Numbered from the stretch's first letter, positions 52,761-63,354 are shown. The stretch is 64,000 bases of DNA from Yersinia aleksiciae (GCF_001047675.1 NZ_CP011975.1:2210073-2274072); one strand, 5' to 3'. Translations and numbers: made by a program. Notes: a model not told the origin generated them from the sequence alone.

Positions 52761-54926
52761 ATGGACGTTTCTGACCTGCTCGACAGCCTGAATGAAAAAC
52801 AACGCGAAGCCGTGGCTGCGCCACGCTGCAACCTGTTGGTACTGGCCGGTGCAGGCAGTGGCAAAACCAGAGTGCTGGTGCATCGTATTGCTTGGTTGCT
52901 CTCAGTAGAAAACGCCTCGCCCTACTCAATTATCTCGGTCACCTTCACCAATAAAGCGGCGGCGGAGATGCGCCACCGTATCGAGCATCTGATTGGCACC
53001 AGTCAGGGCGGCATGTGGATCGGCACTTTCCACGGGCTGGCGCATCGCCTGCTACGCGCCCACCATCTGGATGCCAACCTGCCGCAAGATTTTCAGATTC
53101 TGGACAGCGACGACCAACTGCGCTTATTAAAACGTCTGGTCAAAGCGCTGAATTTAGACGAAAAACAGTGGCCGCCGCGTCAGGCTATGTGGTACATCAA
53201 CGGCAAAAAAGATGAAGGATTACGTCCGCAGCACATTGAGAGCTACGGTAATCCGGTTGAAGCCACGTGGCTGCGTATTTATCAGGCGTATCAGGAAGCC
53301 TGTGACCGCGCGGGGCTGGTGGATTTTGCCGAGCTGTTGCTGCGTGCCCATGAACTGTGGCTCAACAAACCCCATATTCTTAACCACTATCGTGAACGCT
53401 TTACCAACATTCTGGTGGATGAGTTTCAGGATACCAACAACATCCAATACGCCTGGATTCGCCTGCTGGCGGGTGACCGCGCCAATGTGATGATCGTCGG
53501 CGACGATGACCAGTCAATTTATGGCTGGCGCGGGGCGCAGGTCGAAAACATCCAGCGTTTCCTGAAAGACTTCCCCGGTGCCGAAACCATCCGGCTGGAG
53601 CAGAATTACCGCTCAACCAGCAATATCTTGACGGCGGCGAACGCCCTGATTGCCCACAATGATGGCCGCATGGGGAAAAACCTGTGGACCGAAGGGGCCG
53701 AAGGCGAGCCAATCTCGATCTATTGCGCCTTTAACGAGCTGGACGAAGCCCGCTTTGTGGTAAGCCGTATTCGCGCCTGGCGCGACAACGGCGGCGCGCT
53801 GAATGATTGCGCCATCTTGTATCGCAGCAACGCCCAATCGCGCGTATTGGAAGAGGCGCTATTGCAGACCGCGATGCCATACCGGATCTATGGCGGTCAG
53901 CGCTTCTTCGAACGTCAGGAGATCAAAGATGCACTGGCTTACTTGCGTCTGGTCTCTAATCGCAATGACGATGCCGCCTTTGAGCGGGTAGTCAATACGC
54001 CAACCCGTGGCATCGGCGATCGCACGCTGGATGTGGTGCGCCAAACCGCTCGTGACCGCCAGTTAACCTTGTGGCAATCCACCCGTGCCATGTTGCAGGA
54101 AAAAGTGCTGGCGGGCCGTGCCGCTTCTGCGCTGCAACGTTTTGTCGAGCTGGTGGACTCACTGGCCCATGAAACCGCAGATATGCCATTGCATGTCCAA
54201 ACTGACCGGGTGATCCGTGACTCCGGTTTGTGGTCGATGTACGAGCAAGAGAAAGGCGAAAAGGGTCAAGCGCGGGTAGAAAACCTTGAAGAGCTGGTCA
54301 ATGCGACCCGCCAATACAGCTATCAGGATGAAGATCAGGATCTGATGCCACTTCAGGCATTTCTCTCTCACGCGGCTTTGGAAGCGGGAGAGGGGCAAGC
54401 GGATGCCTATCAGGATGCGGTGCAGCTCATGACGCTCCACTCAGCCAAAGGTTTGGAGTTCCCGCAGGTATTTATTGTGGGTATGGAAGAGGGGATGTTC
54501 CCAAGCCAGATGTCATTGGACGAGGGCGGGCGGCTGGAAGAGGAGCGCCGACTGGCCTATGTCGGTGTCACTCGGGCGATGCAAAAACTGACACTCTGTT
54601 ATGCCGAGAGCCGCCGGTTGTATGGCAAAGAGGTGAATCACCGCCCCTCACGCTTTATTGGCGAACTGCCACCGGAGTGTGTCGAGGAGGTTCGGCTGCG
54701 CGCGACAGTCTCACGTCCGGTGAATCACCGTAGTATGGGGACACCGATGAATGAGAATGATAGCGGCTTTTCATTGGGTCAGCGCGTGCGCCACCCTAAA
54801 TTTGGCGAAGGCACCATCGTGAATTTGGAAGGCAGCGGCGAGCATAGCCGCTTGCAGGTGGCGTTCCCTGGCGAGGGGATTAAGTGGTTAGTGGCGGCCT
54901 ATGCGCGATTAGAAGCCGTAGGCTAA
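52761..54926 (+). CDS. uvrD: DNA helicase II UvrD
   Basis: SF1A 3'-5' helicase of nucleotide-excision and mismatch repair. 721 residues from ATG 52761 (MDVSDLLDSLNEKQREAVAAP), one more than E. coli; the frame upstream to 52722 crosses the promoter. [58 protein letters not shown] and VGVTRAMQKL are visible. The C-terminal Tudor-like domain (GQRVRHPKFGEGTIVNLEG) distinguishes it from Rep. SOS-controlled by the upstream LexA box. Confidence 0.97.
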   Translation: MDVSDLLDSLNEKQREAVAAPRCNLLVLAGAGSGKTRVLVHRIAWLLSVENASPYSIISVTFTNKAAAEMRHRIEHLIGTSQGGMWIGTFHGLAHRLLRAHHLDANLPQDFQILDSDDQLRLLKRLVKALNLDEKQWPPRQAMWYINGKKDEGLRPQHIESYGNPVEATWLRIYQAYQEACDRAGLVDFAELLLRAHELWLNKPHILNHYRERFTNILVDEFQDTNNIQYAWIRLLAGDRANVMIVGDDDQSIYGWRGAQVENIQRFLKDFPGAETIRLEQNYRSTSNILTAANALIAHNDGRMGKNLWTEGAEGEPISIYCAFNELDEARFVVSRIRAWRDNGGALNDCAILYRSNAQSRVLEEALLQTAMPYRIYGGQRFFERQEIKDALAYLRLVSNRNDDAAFERVVNTPTRGIGDRTLDVVRQTARDRQLTLWQSTRAMLQEKVLAGRAASALQRFVELVDSLAHETADMPLHVQTDRVIRDSGLWSMYEQEKGEKGQARVENLEELVNATRQYSYQDEDQDLMPLQAFLSHAALEAGEGQADAYQDAVQLMTLHSAKGLEFPQVFIVGMEEGMFPSQMSLDEGGRLEEERRLAYVGVTRAMQKLTLCYAESRRLYGKEVNHRPSRFIGELPPECVEEVRLRATVSRPVNHRSMGTPMNENDSGFSLGQRVRHPKFGEGTIVNLEGSGEHSRLQVAFPGEGIKWLVAAYARLEAVG

Positions 54927-54955
54927 CACCCTTCGGCCTTGACGCCGCAGCGGCG

Positions 54956-55594
54956 TTAGTGGCTCTCATTCTGGGCGTCGGTTTCGGCCTGCAATAAAAT
55001 GGCTTTCCCCATCCACTGGGTAACATCTTGAATCCCGGCCTCATCCAGATGCCAAATATCTTTCAGCACCATAAACACTTCTGAGCCATAAATGAGCGAA
55101 AATGCGTGGACCACCCGTTGTAGGGCCTCCGGTGTTAGCTTCCCCTCCAGCGGCTCTACCGCCAGTTTTAACAACCGCTTACGGTTGCCACGGACTAATT
55201 TCTCTTCATTGTTCGGATTGCTGCGGTTATCGGCCCATTGCTGCAATGACAGATGCAGTGCGGCACGTAGCACGCCCTCATGTTGCAACATGCGCGGATA
55301 AGCAAAAGAGAGCAGCTCGGCAATGCGCTGCCGTGCATCGGGTTGGGTGGGTTGCCATGCCAGTATCGGGCCGAGACTTTCATCGACCATGGCAGAGACC
55401 AACGCACTTTGTGTCGGGAAATAGCGGTACGCCGTGGCACGGGAAAGTTGGGCGGCGTTTGCCACCTCGGTTATCGATGGAAACGTCCCTTGCTCGTACA
55501 TCGACATGGCGGTATCGATAAGTAACCGCCGGGTTCTCGCCCTGATGGTGGTTAACGATGGAGGGGCGCTGTCCTGTTCATCTTGATTGTTCAC
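54956..55594 (-). CDS. TetR-family repressor
   Basis: 212 residues. N-terminal helix-turn-helix (about 20-60): RARTRRLLIDTAMSMYEQGTFPSITEVANAAQLSRATAYRYFPTQSAL; the C-terminal ligand domain is variable. GTG 55594 is preferred because GGAG lies five bases upstream; the frame also has a TTG at 55612. It is divergent from the UPF0261 gene and separated by a region containing a symmetric operator, so it probably represses that operon and itself. Ligand unknown. Confidence 0.85.
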   Translation of the reverse strand: MNNQDEQDSAPPSLTTIRARTRRLLIDTAMSMYEQGTFPSITEVANAAQLSRATAYRYFPTQSALVSAMVDESLGPILAWQPTQPDARQRIAELLSFAYPRMLQHEGVLRAALHLSLQQWADNRSNPNNEEKLVRGNRKRLLKLAVEPLEGKLTPEALQRVVHAFSLIYGSEVFMVLKDIWHLDEAGIQDVTQWMGKAILLQAETDAQNESH

Positions 55595-55685
55595 GGTCAC
55601 TCCACAGTACAAATCCTATTTTCGCCCACTATAGCAAACCGCTAACACAAACCACTATGAAAGCATGCCGCGCTCAAATTAATTT

Positions 55686-55701
55686 TGAGACTACCGTCTC
55701 A
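55686..55701. promoter_or_regulatory. Palindromic TetR-type operator
   Basis: TGAGAC-TACC-GTCTCA, perfect 6-bp arms with 4-bp spacer, in the divergent tetR-UPF0261 region. A half-site TAGTCTCA occurs about 35 bp downstream, nearer the UPF0261 gene. Confidence 0.7.
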
Positions 55702-55866
55702 TATTTCAGCAATGCTCTTTGCGGAAATGATACGCTAGTCTCAATATGATTCTATCTTAACCAACTCGCTTCGTTGTTCGGCTGTAAGCAAAAAAAAACC
55801 TCCAATAAAAAAGAAGTGAGCTGCTTAAATTTTTGCGACATTCCGCATTCATAGAAGGATGTTCAG

Positions 55867-57085
55867 ATGCCTCGTCATATTTTTATCGCGACTACCACAG
55901 ATACCAAAGGCGAAGAGCTGGCCTATGTCAGCGCATTGATTAATGCAACCGGGCTGAAGACCGTCACGGTTGATTTGTCGACCAAAGAGGGTCAACGCGA
56001 CAGTGGCGCGGATATCAGCGCACAGGTCGTCGCGAGCTACCATCCTGATGGGGCTCAGGCGGTTTTCTGTGGTGACCGAGGGCGGGCAATTAGCGCCATG
56101 GCCGTGGCATTTGAGCGATTTTTGGTGAGTCGAGATGATGTCGCCGCACTATTAGGTTTGGGCGGGTCCGGTGGCACCGCGCTGATCACCCCCGCCATGC
56201 AGAGCTTACCTATTGGTATTCCTAAACTGATGGTGTCGACCATGGCTTCTGGCGATGTTTCTGGCTACATCGGCGCGAGTGACATTGCCATGATGTATTC
56301 CGTAACTGATATTGCTGGGCTAAATCGTATCTCGCGGCGGGTGCTGAGTAATGCAGCCCACCAAATGGCTGGCGCGGTCTATTTCGCCAAAGAAGAGTCG
56401 CAGGTTGAGGACAAACCGGCGCTGGGCTTGACCATGTTTGGTGTGACCACCCCCTGCATTCAGGCGGTCAGCGCCGCCTTATCCGCAGAGTATGACTGTC
56501 TGGTGTTCCACGCCACCGGCAGCGGCGGCAAAGCAATGGAGAAACTGGCTGAAAGTGGTTTGCTGGCAGGGGCGCTTGACCTGACGACCACCGAAGTCTG
56601 CGATCTGTTATTTGATGGCGTATTGGCCTGTGGTCCAGAGCGCTTCGATGCCATTGCCCATACCAATATCCCTTATGTTGGCTCCTGCGGCGCGCTGGAT
56701 ATGGTCAACTTCGGCAGTCCGGCAACCATTCCGGCTAAATATGCTGATCGCTTGTTCTATAAGCACAACGCGCAAGTCACGCTGATGCGCACCACTGAGC
56801 AGGAGAACATTCAAATGGCGCGCTGGATTGGCGAGAAGTTAAATCGCTGCGAAGGCGAAGTGCGCTTCCTGATTCCAACGGGCGGGTTCTCGGCACTGGA
56901 TGCTCTCGGTCAGCTCTTCTGGGATGAGAAGGCGCTGAACGCCTTTATCCAGACGCTGGAAGCCACTGTGATTCAAACTGATAAACGCCGCTTGGTGCAT
57001 TATCCGTTCAACATTAACGACCCACGGTTCGCACAAGCCGCGGTAGAGAACTTTAAAGAAATAGCAAAGAGCCCATCCCACCCTA

Positions 57086-57090
<5 letters not shown>
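55867..57090 (+). CDS. UPF0261 (Tm-1-like ATP-binding) protein
   Basis: 407-residue protein of the UPF0261 family, whose fold is shared with the N-terminal part of the plant Tm-1 resistance protein. Biochemical role unknown. Characteristic sequences: [88 protein letters not shown], and [20 protein letters not shown]. The start ATG 55867 follows AAGGATGTTCAG. It forms a pair with the downstream TIM-barrel gene, a conserved partnership. The stop codon lies at the edge of a short ERIC derivative. Confidence 0.9.
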
Positions 57091-57145
<55 letters not shown>

Positions 57146-57170
57146 GGGCCAATTTATTGTGGAGAAGCAA

Positions 57171-58001
57171 ATGTCAAAATTTCAACGCCAGGCCATCTTG
57201 GCCAAATTCCGGGAAATGATTGCCCGCCGTGAGCCGATTATTGGCGGCGGTGCGGGCACAGGGCTGTCAGCCAAATGTGAAGAGGCTGGTGGAATTGATC
57301 TCATCGTTATCTACAACTCAGGCCGCTATCGCATGGCCGGTCGTGGTTCGTTAGCGGGTCTGCTGGCGTACGGCAATGCCAATGAGATTGTGGTTGATAT
57401 GGCGAAAGAAGTGCTGCCGGTGGTGAAAAACACCCCAGTGCTGGCCGGTGTTAATGGCACCGACCCCTTCTGCCAATTTGACCACTTTTTAGACCACTTG
57501 CAGGATTTGGGTTTTTCTGGCGTACAGAACTTCCCAACCGTGGGCTTAATCGACGGTAACTTCCGCGCTAATCTGGAAGAGACCGGCATGGGCTATGGCC
57601 TGGAAGTGGATATGATCCGTCTGGCCCACGAAAAAGATTTACTGACGACACCTTATGTCTTCAGTGCCGCCGATGCGGTCGCCATGACGCAAGCGGGGGC
57701 CGATATTATTGTTCCTCATATGGGGCTAACCACGGGCGGTAATATTGGCGCGGATACGGCGCTGAAGCTGGCGGACTGTGTGCCTTTAATTAACGACTGG
57801 GCTGCTGCTGCCAAAGCGGTACGTGAAGATGTGATTGTGCTGTGCCACGGCGGGCCAATATCTACGCCTGAAGATGCCCAATATATTATGGATAACTGTC
57901 CGCAATGTGACGGTTTCTACGGTGCCAGTTCGATGGAACGGTTACCGACAGAAATTGCACTGACGGACACGACCAGACAGTTTAAAAAAATAAAACGTTG
58001 A
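57171..58001 (+). CDS. TIM-barrel PEP-hydrolase-family protein
   Basis: 276 residues from ATG 57171 ([31 protein letters not shown]) with GGAG six bases upstream. The family is annotated as phosphoenolpyruvate hydrolase-like or TIM-barrel signal transduction protein. Visible motifs are [59 protein letters not shown] and [14 protein letters not shown]. It is paired with UPF0261 in one operon; the two are often adjacent or fused in other organisms. Substrate unknown. Confidence 0.88.
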   Translation: MSKFQRQAILAKFREMIARREPIIGGGAGTGLSAKCEEAGGIDLIVIYNSGRYRMAGRGSLAGLLAYGNANEIVVDMAKEVLPVVKNTPVLAGVNGTDPFCQFDHFLDHLQDLGFSGVQNFPTVGLIDGNFRANLEETGMGYGLEVDMIRLAHEKDLLTTPYVFSAADAVAMTQAGADIIVPHMGLTTGGNIGADTALKLADCVPLINDWAAAAKAVREDVIVLCHGGPISTPEDAQYIMDNCPQCDGFYGASSMERLPTEIALTDTTRQFKKIKR

Positions 58002-58080
58002 TATTCTTGCCAATACTTAAGGGAAAGCCTGTGTCTGAGTTCTGCTAAGTTATCGGCTAAACGAAGATGCAGGATACGTA

Positions 58081-58113
58081 AAACCGAGGTCAATTATGAC
58101 CTCGGTTTTTTTT
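58081..58113 (+). terminator. Terminator of the UPF0261 operon
   Basis: AACCGAGGTCA and TGACCTCGGTT arms around ATTA, then eight T. Confidence 0.9.
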
Positions 58114-58288
58114 ATATCATAATTTAACTAAAAAAGAGTAATGCGGCTATATGAGAAATATACGTATAGTTTTAACCGTCATTTGTTTGGAATTAGTCAA
58201 TCCAGCATCAGGATTTATTTTCTGATATTGATTCAGGCTATTTTTCACGAAAGTTAATTTATATGACTGCTATTACTGTGGAGATTAT

Positions 58289-59311
58289 ATGATTAGAGTG
58301 ATTAAGAAAGCACAATGTGACGATAAAACGCTATTCAATATAGCGACCAGCTTATATTTATATCCGACCGCAATACTGGCGCACCATTTCGGTATATTTG
58401 AATTTATTGCTAAAGATAATAAAAATGCCTCCGAAATTTGTGCGTTTATTGGCATTGAATTGAGGTCTGTTGAGGTCGTCATGGCGGTGGTCGTGGCGCT
58501 GGAACTGGTCGAGCTAGAGGATGGTCGCTATAAACTCACCAAGGTCACCGAAGAGTTTTTACTTAAAAAAAGTCCTAATTATTGTGGCCATTATTGGGAT
58601 CTGATTTATAGCACTGGGGATAATTTCTCCCTGGCTAATTTAGAACAGGTGGTGAGAACGCGCGAAACGCAAGATGAGGAGCAGGTGACACTATTTGAAG
58701 AGAGCATATATAACACTGAAAAAGCAGAAGCTTTTACTAAAGCGATGCATGGCATCAGTGTTGGCGCGGCGAGTGTGTGGCCAGATAAACTGAATTTAGC
58801 GGATTACCACTGTATGTTAGATATTGGTGGTGGCTCGGGGGTGCATTCAGTGGGGGCGGTGACTCGCTGGCCTCATCTTCGCGCCATTATTTATGATCTT
58901 GCCCCAGTCGGACGTATTACGTCCGGATTTATAAAATCCTATGGCCTGGAAGAGAATATCTCAATTCATATTGGCGATATGTGGTCTGAACCTTATCCCG
59001 ATGCTGATCTTCATTTCTATTCCAATGTACTTCATGATTGGCCAGCGCAGAAAAATCTATTTCTGACTAAGAAAAGCTACGACGCCTTACCCCATGGTGG
59101 CCGGATTATTATTCATGAAATGTTATTTGATGATGATGTAGCTGGCCCATTGGCGGTCGCTGCATTAAATGTCACTATGTTAATTTGGAGCCAAGGCAAG
59201 CAGTATTCTCGTTCCGAAATGAAACAGATACTTTACAGCGCGGGGTTTCGTGATATCGAGATATTACCTGCGGCAGGCTATTTCAGTATTATTACGGGCG
59301 TTAAGCCTTAA
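58289..59311 (+). CDS. SAM-dependent O-methyltransferase-like protein
   Basis: 340 residues with the two-domain layout of plant/bacterial small-molecule O-methyltransferases: an N-terminal dimerisation winged helix (about 15-90, TSLYLYPTAILAHHFGIFEFI and the KLTKVTEEFLL wing) and a C-terminal Rossmann domain with the SAM motif MLDIGGGSGVHSVGAV and the catalytic-base HDW motif (SNVLHDWP). GGAG precedes the ATG. It stands alone, is AT-rich at its start and in its flanks, and has no biosynthetic neighbour, so it is probably acquired. Substrate unknown. Confidence 0.85.
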   Translation: MIRVIKKAQCDDKTLFNIATSLYLYPTAILAHHFGIFEFIAKDNKNASEICAFIGIELRSVEVVMAVVVALELVELEDGRYKLTKVTEEFLLKKSPNYCGHYWDLIYSTGDNFSLANLEQVVRTRETQDEEQVTLFEESIYNTEKAEAFTKAMHGISVGAASVWPDKLNLADYHCMLDIGGGSGVHSVGAVTRWPHLRAIIYDLAPVGRITSGFIKSYGLEENISIHIGDMWSEPYPDADLHFYSNVLHDWPAQKNLFLTKKSYDALPHGGRIIIHEMLFDDDVAGPLAVAALNVTMLIWSQGKQYSRSEMKQILYSAGFRDIEILPAAGYFSIITGVKP

Positions 59312-59756
59312 CCCGCCAACTTTACACATCACTCTTTAATTAAATTTTTGTGACCGTCGTGCCAGCGAGTCTCGGCTGGGGGTATCCTATTCTATTAGGA
59401 TGAGTGTCGGCAGGCAGAAAATCCCGCATTATCATAATGAATTGAGTACAGAATTCTGAACGCTCTGTTGACAGTCTTTTTCTTCTCGGCGTAACATGCG
59501 CGCACTATTCTTTATGAGGACATTCGCCTTGGACACACCCAGTAGATGCTGGCTCAATAACCTGTTCATATGGTGCAACTTCTAAGGCTATCCTCCTATT
59601 TGCTGATAGCCTTCGTGGTTGTCAGCGGCCCCGCTAAATCGTCGCTGTGAGTCAGATCTCCTTAATGGTCTGAAACATAGAGTATTTCTCAATACTGATC
59701 TGTTTCTGTGCTTCAATGCGTTATCCCTATCCTTCACCGCAAGGGAGTTTTGGCAC
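59312..59756 (+). promoter_or_regulatory. Long corA leader region
   Basis: 445 bp before corA. It holds a 26-codon upstream ORF (listed separately) and hairpins such as GGCTATC/GATAGCC at 59586-59611. In Salmonella the corA leader contains a short ORF and alternative stems that couple Mg2+ and Rho-dependent termination; this region may act likewise. Confidence 0.45.
59570..59650 (+). CDS. Candidate corA leader peptide (CorL-like)
   Basis: ATG 59570 to TGA 59650 encodes 26 hydrophobic residues ([20 protein letters not shown] and six more) and spans the stem 59586-59611. No strong Shine-Dalgarno is visible. Assignment as CorL-like rests on position only. Confidence 0.35.
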   Translation: MVQLLRLSSYLLIAFVVVSGPAKSSL

Positions 59757-60707
59757 ATGCTAAGCGCATTTAAATTAAGCAACAATCGCTTATCCCGTTT
59801 GGAGTTGGATGAAGCAGATGACCTGACCACCTCACTTTGGGTCGACTTAGTCGAGCCGGAAGAGGGCGAGCGGGAACGCGTCCAGTCTGAGTTAGGGCAA
59901 AGCCTGGCAACCCGGCCAGAGCTGGACGACATCGAAGCATCCGCCCGTTTCTTTGAAGATGAAGATGGTTTGCATATCCACTCCTTCTTTTATTACGAAG
60001 ATGCGGAAGACCACGCCGGTAACTCAACCGTGGCATTTACTATTCGTGATGGTCGCCTGTATACCCTGCGTGAGCGTGAATTACCGGCCTTCCGGCTATA
60101 TCGTATGCGAGCACGTAATCAGACGCTGGTTGATGGCAATGCTTATGAGCTGCTGTTGGATCTGTTCGAAACCAAAATTGAGCAGTTGGCTGATGAAATC
60201 GAAAACATTTACAGCGATCTGGAAGCGCTCAGCCGCGTCATAATGGAAGGCCAACAGGGTGATGAGTATGATGCCGCGCTCTCTACCTTGGCAGAGCAGG
60301 AAGATATCGGCTGGAAAGTGCGGTTGTGTCTGATGGATACCCAGCGAGCGCTGAATTTCCTGGTACGTAAGGCGCGGTTGCCCAGCGGTCAGTTGGAGCA
60401 GGCCCGTGAAGTGCTGCGCGATATCGAATCCTTGCTGCCACACAATGAATCCCTGTTCCAGAAAGTGAACTTCCTGATGCAGGCGGCCATGGGTTTTATC
60501 AATATCGAGCAGAACCGCATTATCAAGATCTTCTCGGTGGTCTCGGTGGTCTTTCTGCCGCCAACGCTGGTGGCGTCCAGCTACGGGATGAACTTTGAGT
60601 TTATGCCTGAGTTGCGCTGGTCGTTCGGTTATCCGGCGGCGATTGGGCTGATGATTATTGCGGGACTGGCACCCTATCTCTATTTTAAGCGCAAAAACTG
60701 GTTATAA
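59757..60707 (+). CDS. corA: Magnesium/cobalt/nickel transporter CorA
   Basis: Pentameric inner-membrane Mg2+ channel. 316 residues from ATG 59757 ([21 protein letters not shown]), identical in length to E. coli; the frame runs 46 codons further upstream through the leader and is not used. Acidic cytoplasmic domain with the long stalk helix, then two membrane segments joined by the selectivity loop [11 protein letters not shown], ending LYFKRKNWL. Confidence 0.97.
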   Translation: MLSAFKLSNNRLSRLELDEADDLTTSLWVDLVEPEEGERERVQSELGQSLATRPELDDIEASARFFEDEDGLHIHSFFYYEDAEDHAGNSTVAFTIRDGRLYTLRERELPAFRLYRMRARNQTLVDGNAYELLLDLFETKIEQLADEIENIYSDLEALSRVIMEGQQGDEYDAALSTLAEQEDIGWKVRLCLMDTQRALNFLVRKARLPSGQLEQAREVLRDIESLLPHNESLFQKVNFLMQAAMGFINIEQNRIIKIFSVVSVVFLPPTLVASSYGMNFEFMPELRWSFGYPAAIGLMIIAGLAPYLYFKRKNWL

Positions 60708-60722
60708 CCTTTGCTGCGATAA

Positions 60723-60755
60723 AAAACGCCCGTTGATTTCGTCAGCGGGCGTTTT
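60723..60755. terminator. Bidirectional terminator between corA and rarD
   Basis: AAAACGCCCG and CGGGCGTTTT arms between convergent genes; A-rich 5' and T-rich 3' flanks. Confidence 0.88.
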
Positions 60756-60782
60756 GTTTTGTGGTGCGTGGGGCGACGAGTA

Positions 60783-61700
60783 TTAGGCGCTTTTTTGCGA
60801 GACGTCTTTTACGTGACGCCTTTTGCGTTGGGTGTAGAGCGCATCCAGAGTGAACAGCAGTAGAGCGGCCCAGATAAAGACAAAGGTCACCATTTTATCG
60901 TTGCCAATGGTTTCACCGTAGAAGGTGACCGCCAGAATAAACATCAGGGTTGGCCCGAGATATTGGAAGAAACCCAGTGTCGACAGCTTTAAACGTGAGG
61001 CGGCGGCAGTGAAGAACAGCAGCGGGATAGTGGTAATCACCCCAGCGGCGGCTAATAGCACGTTGAGTGACCAGGCATTGGCGCTCATGTGGCTGGTTGG
61101 GCTATCGGCAATCAAGAACAGATAGACTGCGGCAATCGGTAACAGCCACATAGTTTCAACCAACATCCCGGTTTGGGCATCAACCCCCAGTTTTTTGCGT
61201 ATCAGGCCATACAACGCGAAGGTAATCGCCAGACTCAGCCCAATCACCGGCAGAGAACCATACTGCCACAGCTGAATCAATACCCCAGCGAAAGCCAATG
61301 AGACCGCCACCCACTGCATACGACGAAAGCGCTCACCAAGAAAGATCATGCCAAACAACACATTCACCAGCGGATTGATGAAGTAACCCAAACTGGCTTC
61401 CAGCATATGGTTATTGTTCACCGCCCAGATAAAGATGAGCCAGTTACTGGCGATCAGCACTGCAGTCACCGCCAGCAATAACAGGCGCTTACCATTTTTA
61501 CAGGCATTGCGGACTTGCGGCCAATTACGGCTAACCGTAAGCAGAATCAGCATAAAGAAAAATGACCAGATAATCCGATGGGTCAGAATTTCATCTGCTG
61601 GCACCTGCTGAATCAGCTTGAAATAAGCCGGGGCAATACCCCAAATAAAATAGGCAGCCAGAGCAAAAAAAATGCCCTGACGGGTTCGTTGTTTATCCAT
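60783..61700 (-). CDS. rarD: EamA-family transporter RarD
   Basis: 305-residue DMT-superfamily inner-membrane protein with ten hydrophobic segments. ATG 61700 (MDKQRTRQGIFFALAAYFIWGIAPAYFKLIQQVPADEILTHRI) aligns with the E. coli start; the frame extends 21 codons upstream without similarity. RarD proteins are called chloramphenicol-sensitive or permease proteins; the physiological substrate is not settled. Confidence 0.95.
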   Translation of the reverse strand: MDKQRTRQGIFFALAAYFIWGIAPAYFKLIQQVPADEILTHRIIWSFFFMLILLTVSRNWPQVRNACKNGKRLLLLAVTAVLIASNWLIFIWAVNNNHMLEASLGYFINPLVNVLFGMIFLGERFRRMQWVAVSLAFAGVLIQLWQYGSLPVIGLSLAITFALYGLIRKKLGVDAQTGMLVETMWLLPIAAVYLFLIADSPTSHMSANAWSLNVLLAAAGVITTIPLLFFTAAASRLKLSTLGFFQYLGPTLMFILAVTFYGETIGNDKMVTFVFIWAALLLFTLDALYTQRKRRHVKDVSQKSA

Positions 61701-61777
61701 GGTGTGGCTCAGAACAAGAGGAGATGCTGTGAGTGTACTCAACTTCTGGCTACGAATCATCACCGCAGAAAATCAAA

Positions 61778-62248
61778 TCAGCCAACCAGATAGGTCGCGG
61801 TTGCGCTGGCGATATGCATTTGTTGGTCATTATGCAGCTCGACGCGGGCGACAGACACCTTATTGCCACTGCGTAAAATACTGCTGCTGGCAATAAAATG
61901 CTCGCCACGGCCGGGGCGCAGATAGTCGACACGCAGGTCGATCGTGCCCATTTTGGCTAACTTCATTTGCAGTTGTTCTTGAATTAGCGGTTCATGGCGC
62001 ACCAGACTGTTACCGACACAAACCAATCCAGCGGCGACATCCAATACGGCGGCGATAACCCCTCCGTGCAGAATGCGTTGTGCGATATTGCCGACCAATT
62101 TGTCATTATTATCAAACGTGATTTCAGCGTAATCTTGCTCGAAACGGGTTAACTTCAGCCCTAACTCACGATTAAATGGCATGTGATACACAAAAACTTC
62201 GCCGATCATGCGGCGAGCATCGTCCAGTGTTAAGGGGGTGACTGACAT
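61778..62248 (-). CDS. yigI: Hotdog-fold thioesterase YigI
   Basis: 156 residues, the hotdog acyl-CoA thioesterase family (PaaI-like). [20 protein letters not shown] contains the helix with the family Gly and catalytic Asp; [19 protein letters not shown] forms the core sheet. E. coli YigI hydrolyses medium- and long-chain acyl-CoA. It precedes rarD on the same strand with 77 bp between and is divergent from pldA. Confidence 0.92.
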   Translation of the reverse strand: MSVTPLTLDDARRMIGEVFVYHMPFNRELGLKLTRFEQDYAEITFDNNDKLVGNIAQRILHGGVIAAVLDVAAGLVCVGNSLVRHEPLIQEQLQMKLAKMGTIDLRVDYLRPGRGEHFIASSSILRSGNKVSVARVELHNDQQMHIASATATYLVG

Positions 62249-62447
62249 TGCGCTCTTTTCTCTTCGATATTACCCACGGGTAACAAAGTCATAAGTTAAT
62301 TGATTGTTTATTTTATGCTTCTATTTTGTTGTTTTCCAGTCGTTGAGCCATAAATCCAAACAATGCTAAAGCCAGATAACATTTGTGTGTAGAATGAGCT
62401 GTTTTCATTACAAATAGAAATAATCCGTAAGATGATAGGGGATGATA

Positions 62448-63326
62448 ATGGGCAGATTGTGGCGGATATTGATAGGGTTATTCTTGGTACCCACTTTGGT
62501 ACAGGCGGAGCCAGCAACGGTTGAAAAGATTCATGATGCACCTACGGTGCGCGGCAGTATTATCGCGGCAATGTTACAGGACCACGATAATCCGTTCCTG
62601 CTCTATCCGTATGAAACAAACTACCTGTTATATACCTATACCAGCGATATCAATAAAGACGCGATTAGCTCTTATGATTGGGCTCAGCAAGCCAAGAAAG
62701 ATGAAGTTAAATTTCAGCTGAGTTTAGGTTTCCCTATCTGGCGCGGTATTGCCGGCGAGAACTCACTGCTGGGTGCATCCTATACTCAGCGTTCTTGGTG
62801 GCAGGCGTCGAATAGCGATGAATCCTCGCCATTCCGTGAAACCAACTATGAACCGCAACTGTTCCTGGCATGGGCAACAGATTACGAAGTGGCGGGCTGG
62901 ACCTTCCGTGAAGTGGAGTTTGGTTATAACCACCAATCCAACGGGAAAGCAGACCCCACCTCACGGAGCTGGGATCGCGTTTATACCCGTGTGATGGCAC
63001 AGCGTGGCGATTTGGAAATTGACCTGAAGCCTTGGTATCGTCTGCCGGAAAATGATGCCAAAGATGACAACCCAGATATCAATAAATACATGGGTTATTA
63101 TCGTCTGAAAGTCGGTTATGCCTTGGGTGATAGCGTGTTCAGCATTGATGGTCACTATAACTGGAATACCGGTTTCGGTGGCGCGGAGATGGGCTGGAGC
63201 TACCCAATCACCAGTCATGTTCGCTTCTACACGCAAGTGTTCAGCGGCTATGGTGAGTCAATGATTGACTATAACTTTAGGCAAACACGGGTGGGTGTGG
63301 GTATCATGTTGAATGATGTCCTTTAA
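62448..63326 (+). CDS. pldA: Outer-membrane phospholipase A
   Basis: OMPLA, a calcium-dependent dimeric beta-barrel that degrades mislocalised phospholipids in the outer leaflet. 292 residues from ATG 62448 (MGRLWRILIGLFLVPTLVQAEPA), preceded by AGGGG at a good distance; ATG 62442 lies within the Shine-Dalgarno. Signal peptide cleaved after VQA. The catalytic His and Ser are in FGYNHQSNGKADPTSRSWDR. The protein ends with alternating beta-barrel strands. Confidence 0.95.
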   Translation: MGRLWRILIGLFLVPTLVQAEPATVEKIHDAPTVRGSIIAAMLQDHDNPFLLYPYETNYLLYTYTSDINKDAISSYDWAQQAKKDEVKFQLSLGFPIWRGIAGENSLLGASYTQRSWWQASNSDESSPFRETNYEPQLFLAWATDYEVAGWTFREVEFGYNHQSNGKADPTSRSWDRVYTRVMAQRGDLEIDLKPWYRLPENDAKDDNPDINKYMGYYRLKVGYALGDSVFSIDGHYNWNTGFGGAEMGWSYPITSHVRFYTQVFSGYGESMIDYNFRQTRVGVGIMLNDVL

Positions 63327-63354
63327 CGTCATCCGGCGTTAGAAAAGTTTCAGA

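Noticed and set aside
59619-59756. 46-codon N-terminal extension of CorA
   Set aside because: E. coli CorA begins at the Met encoded by 59757 and the extension lies in the regulatory leader.
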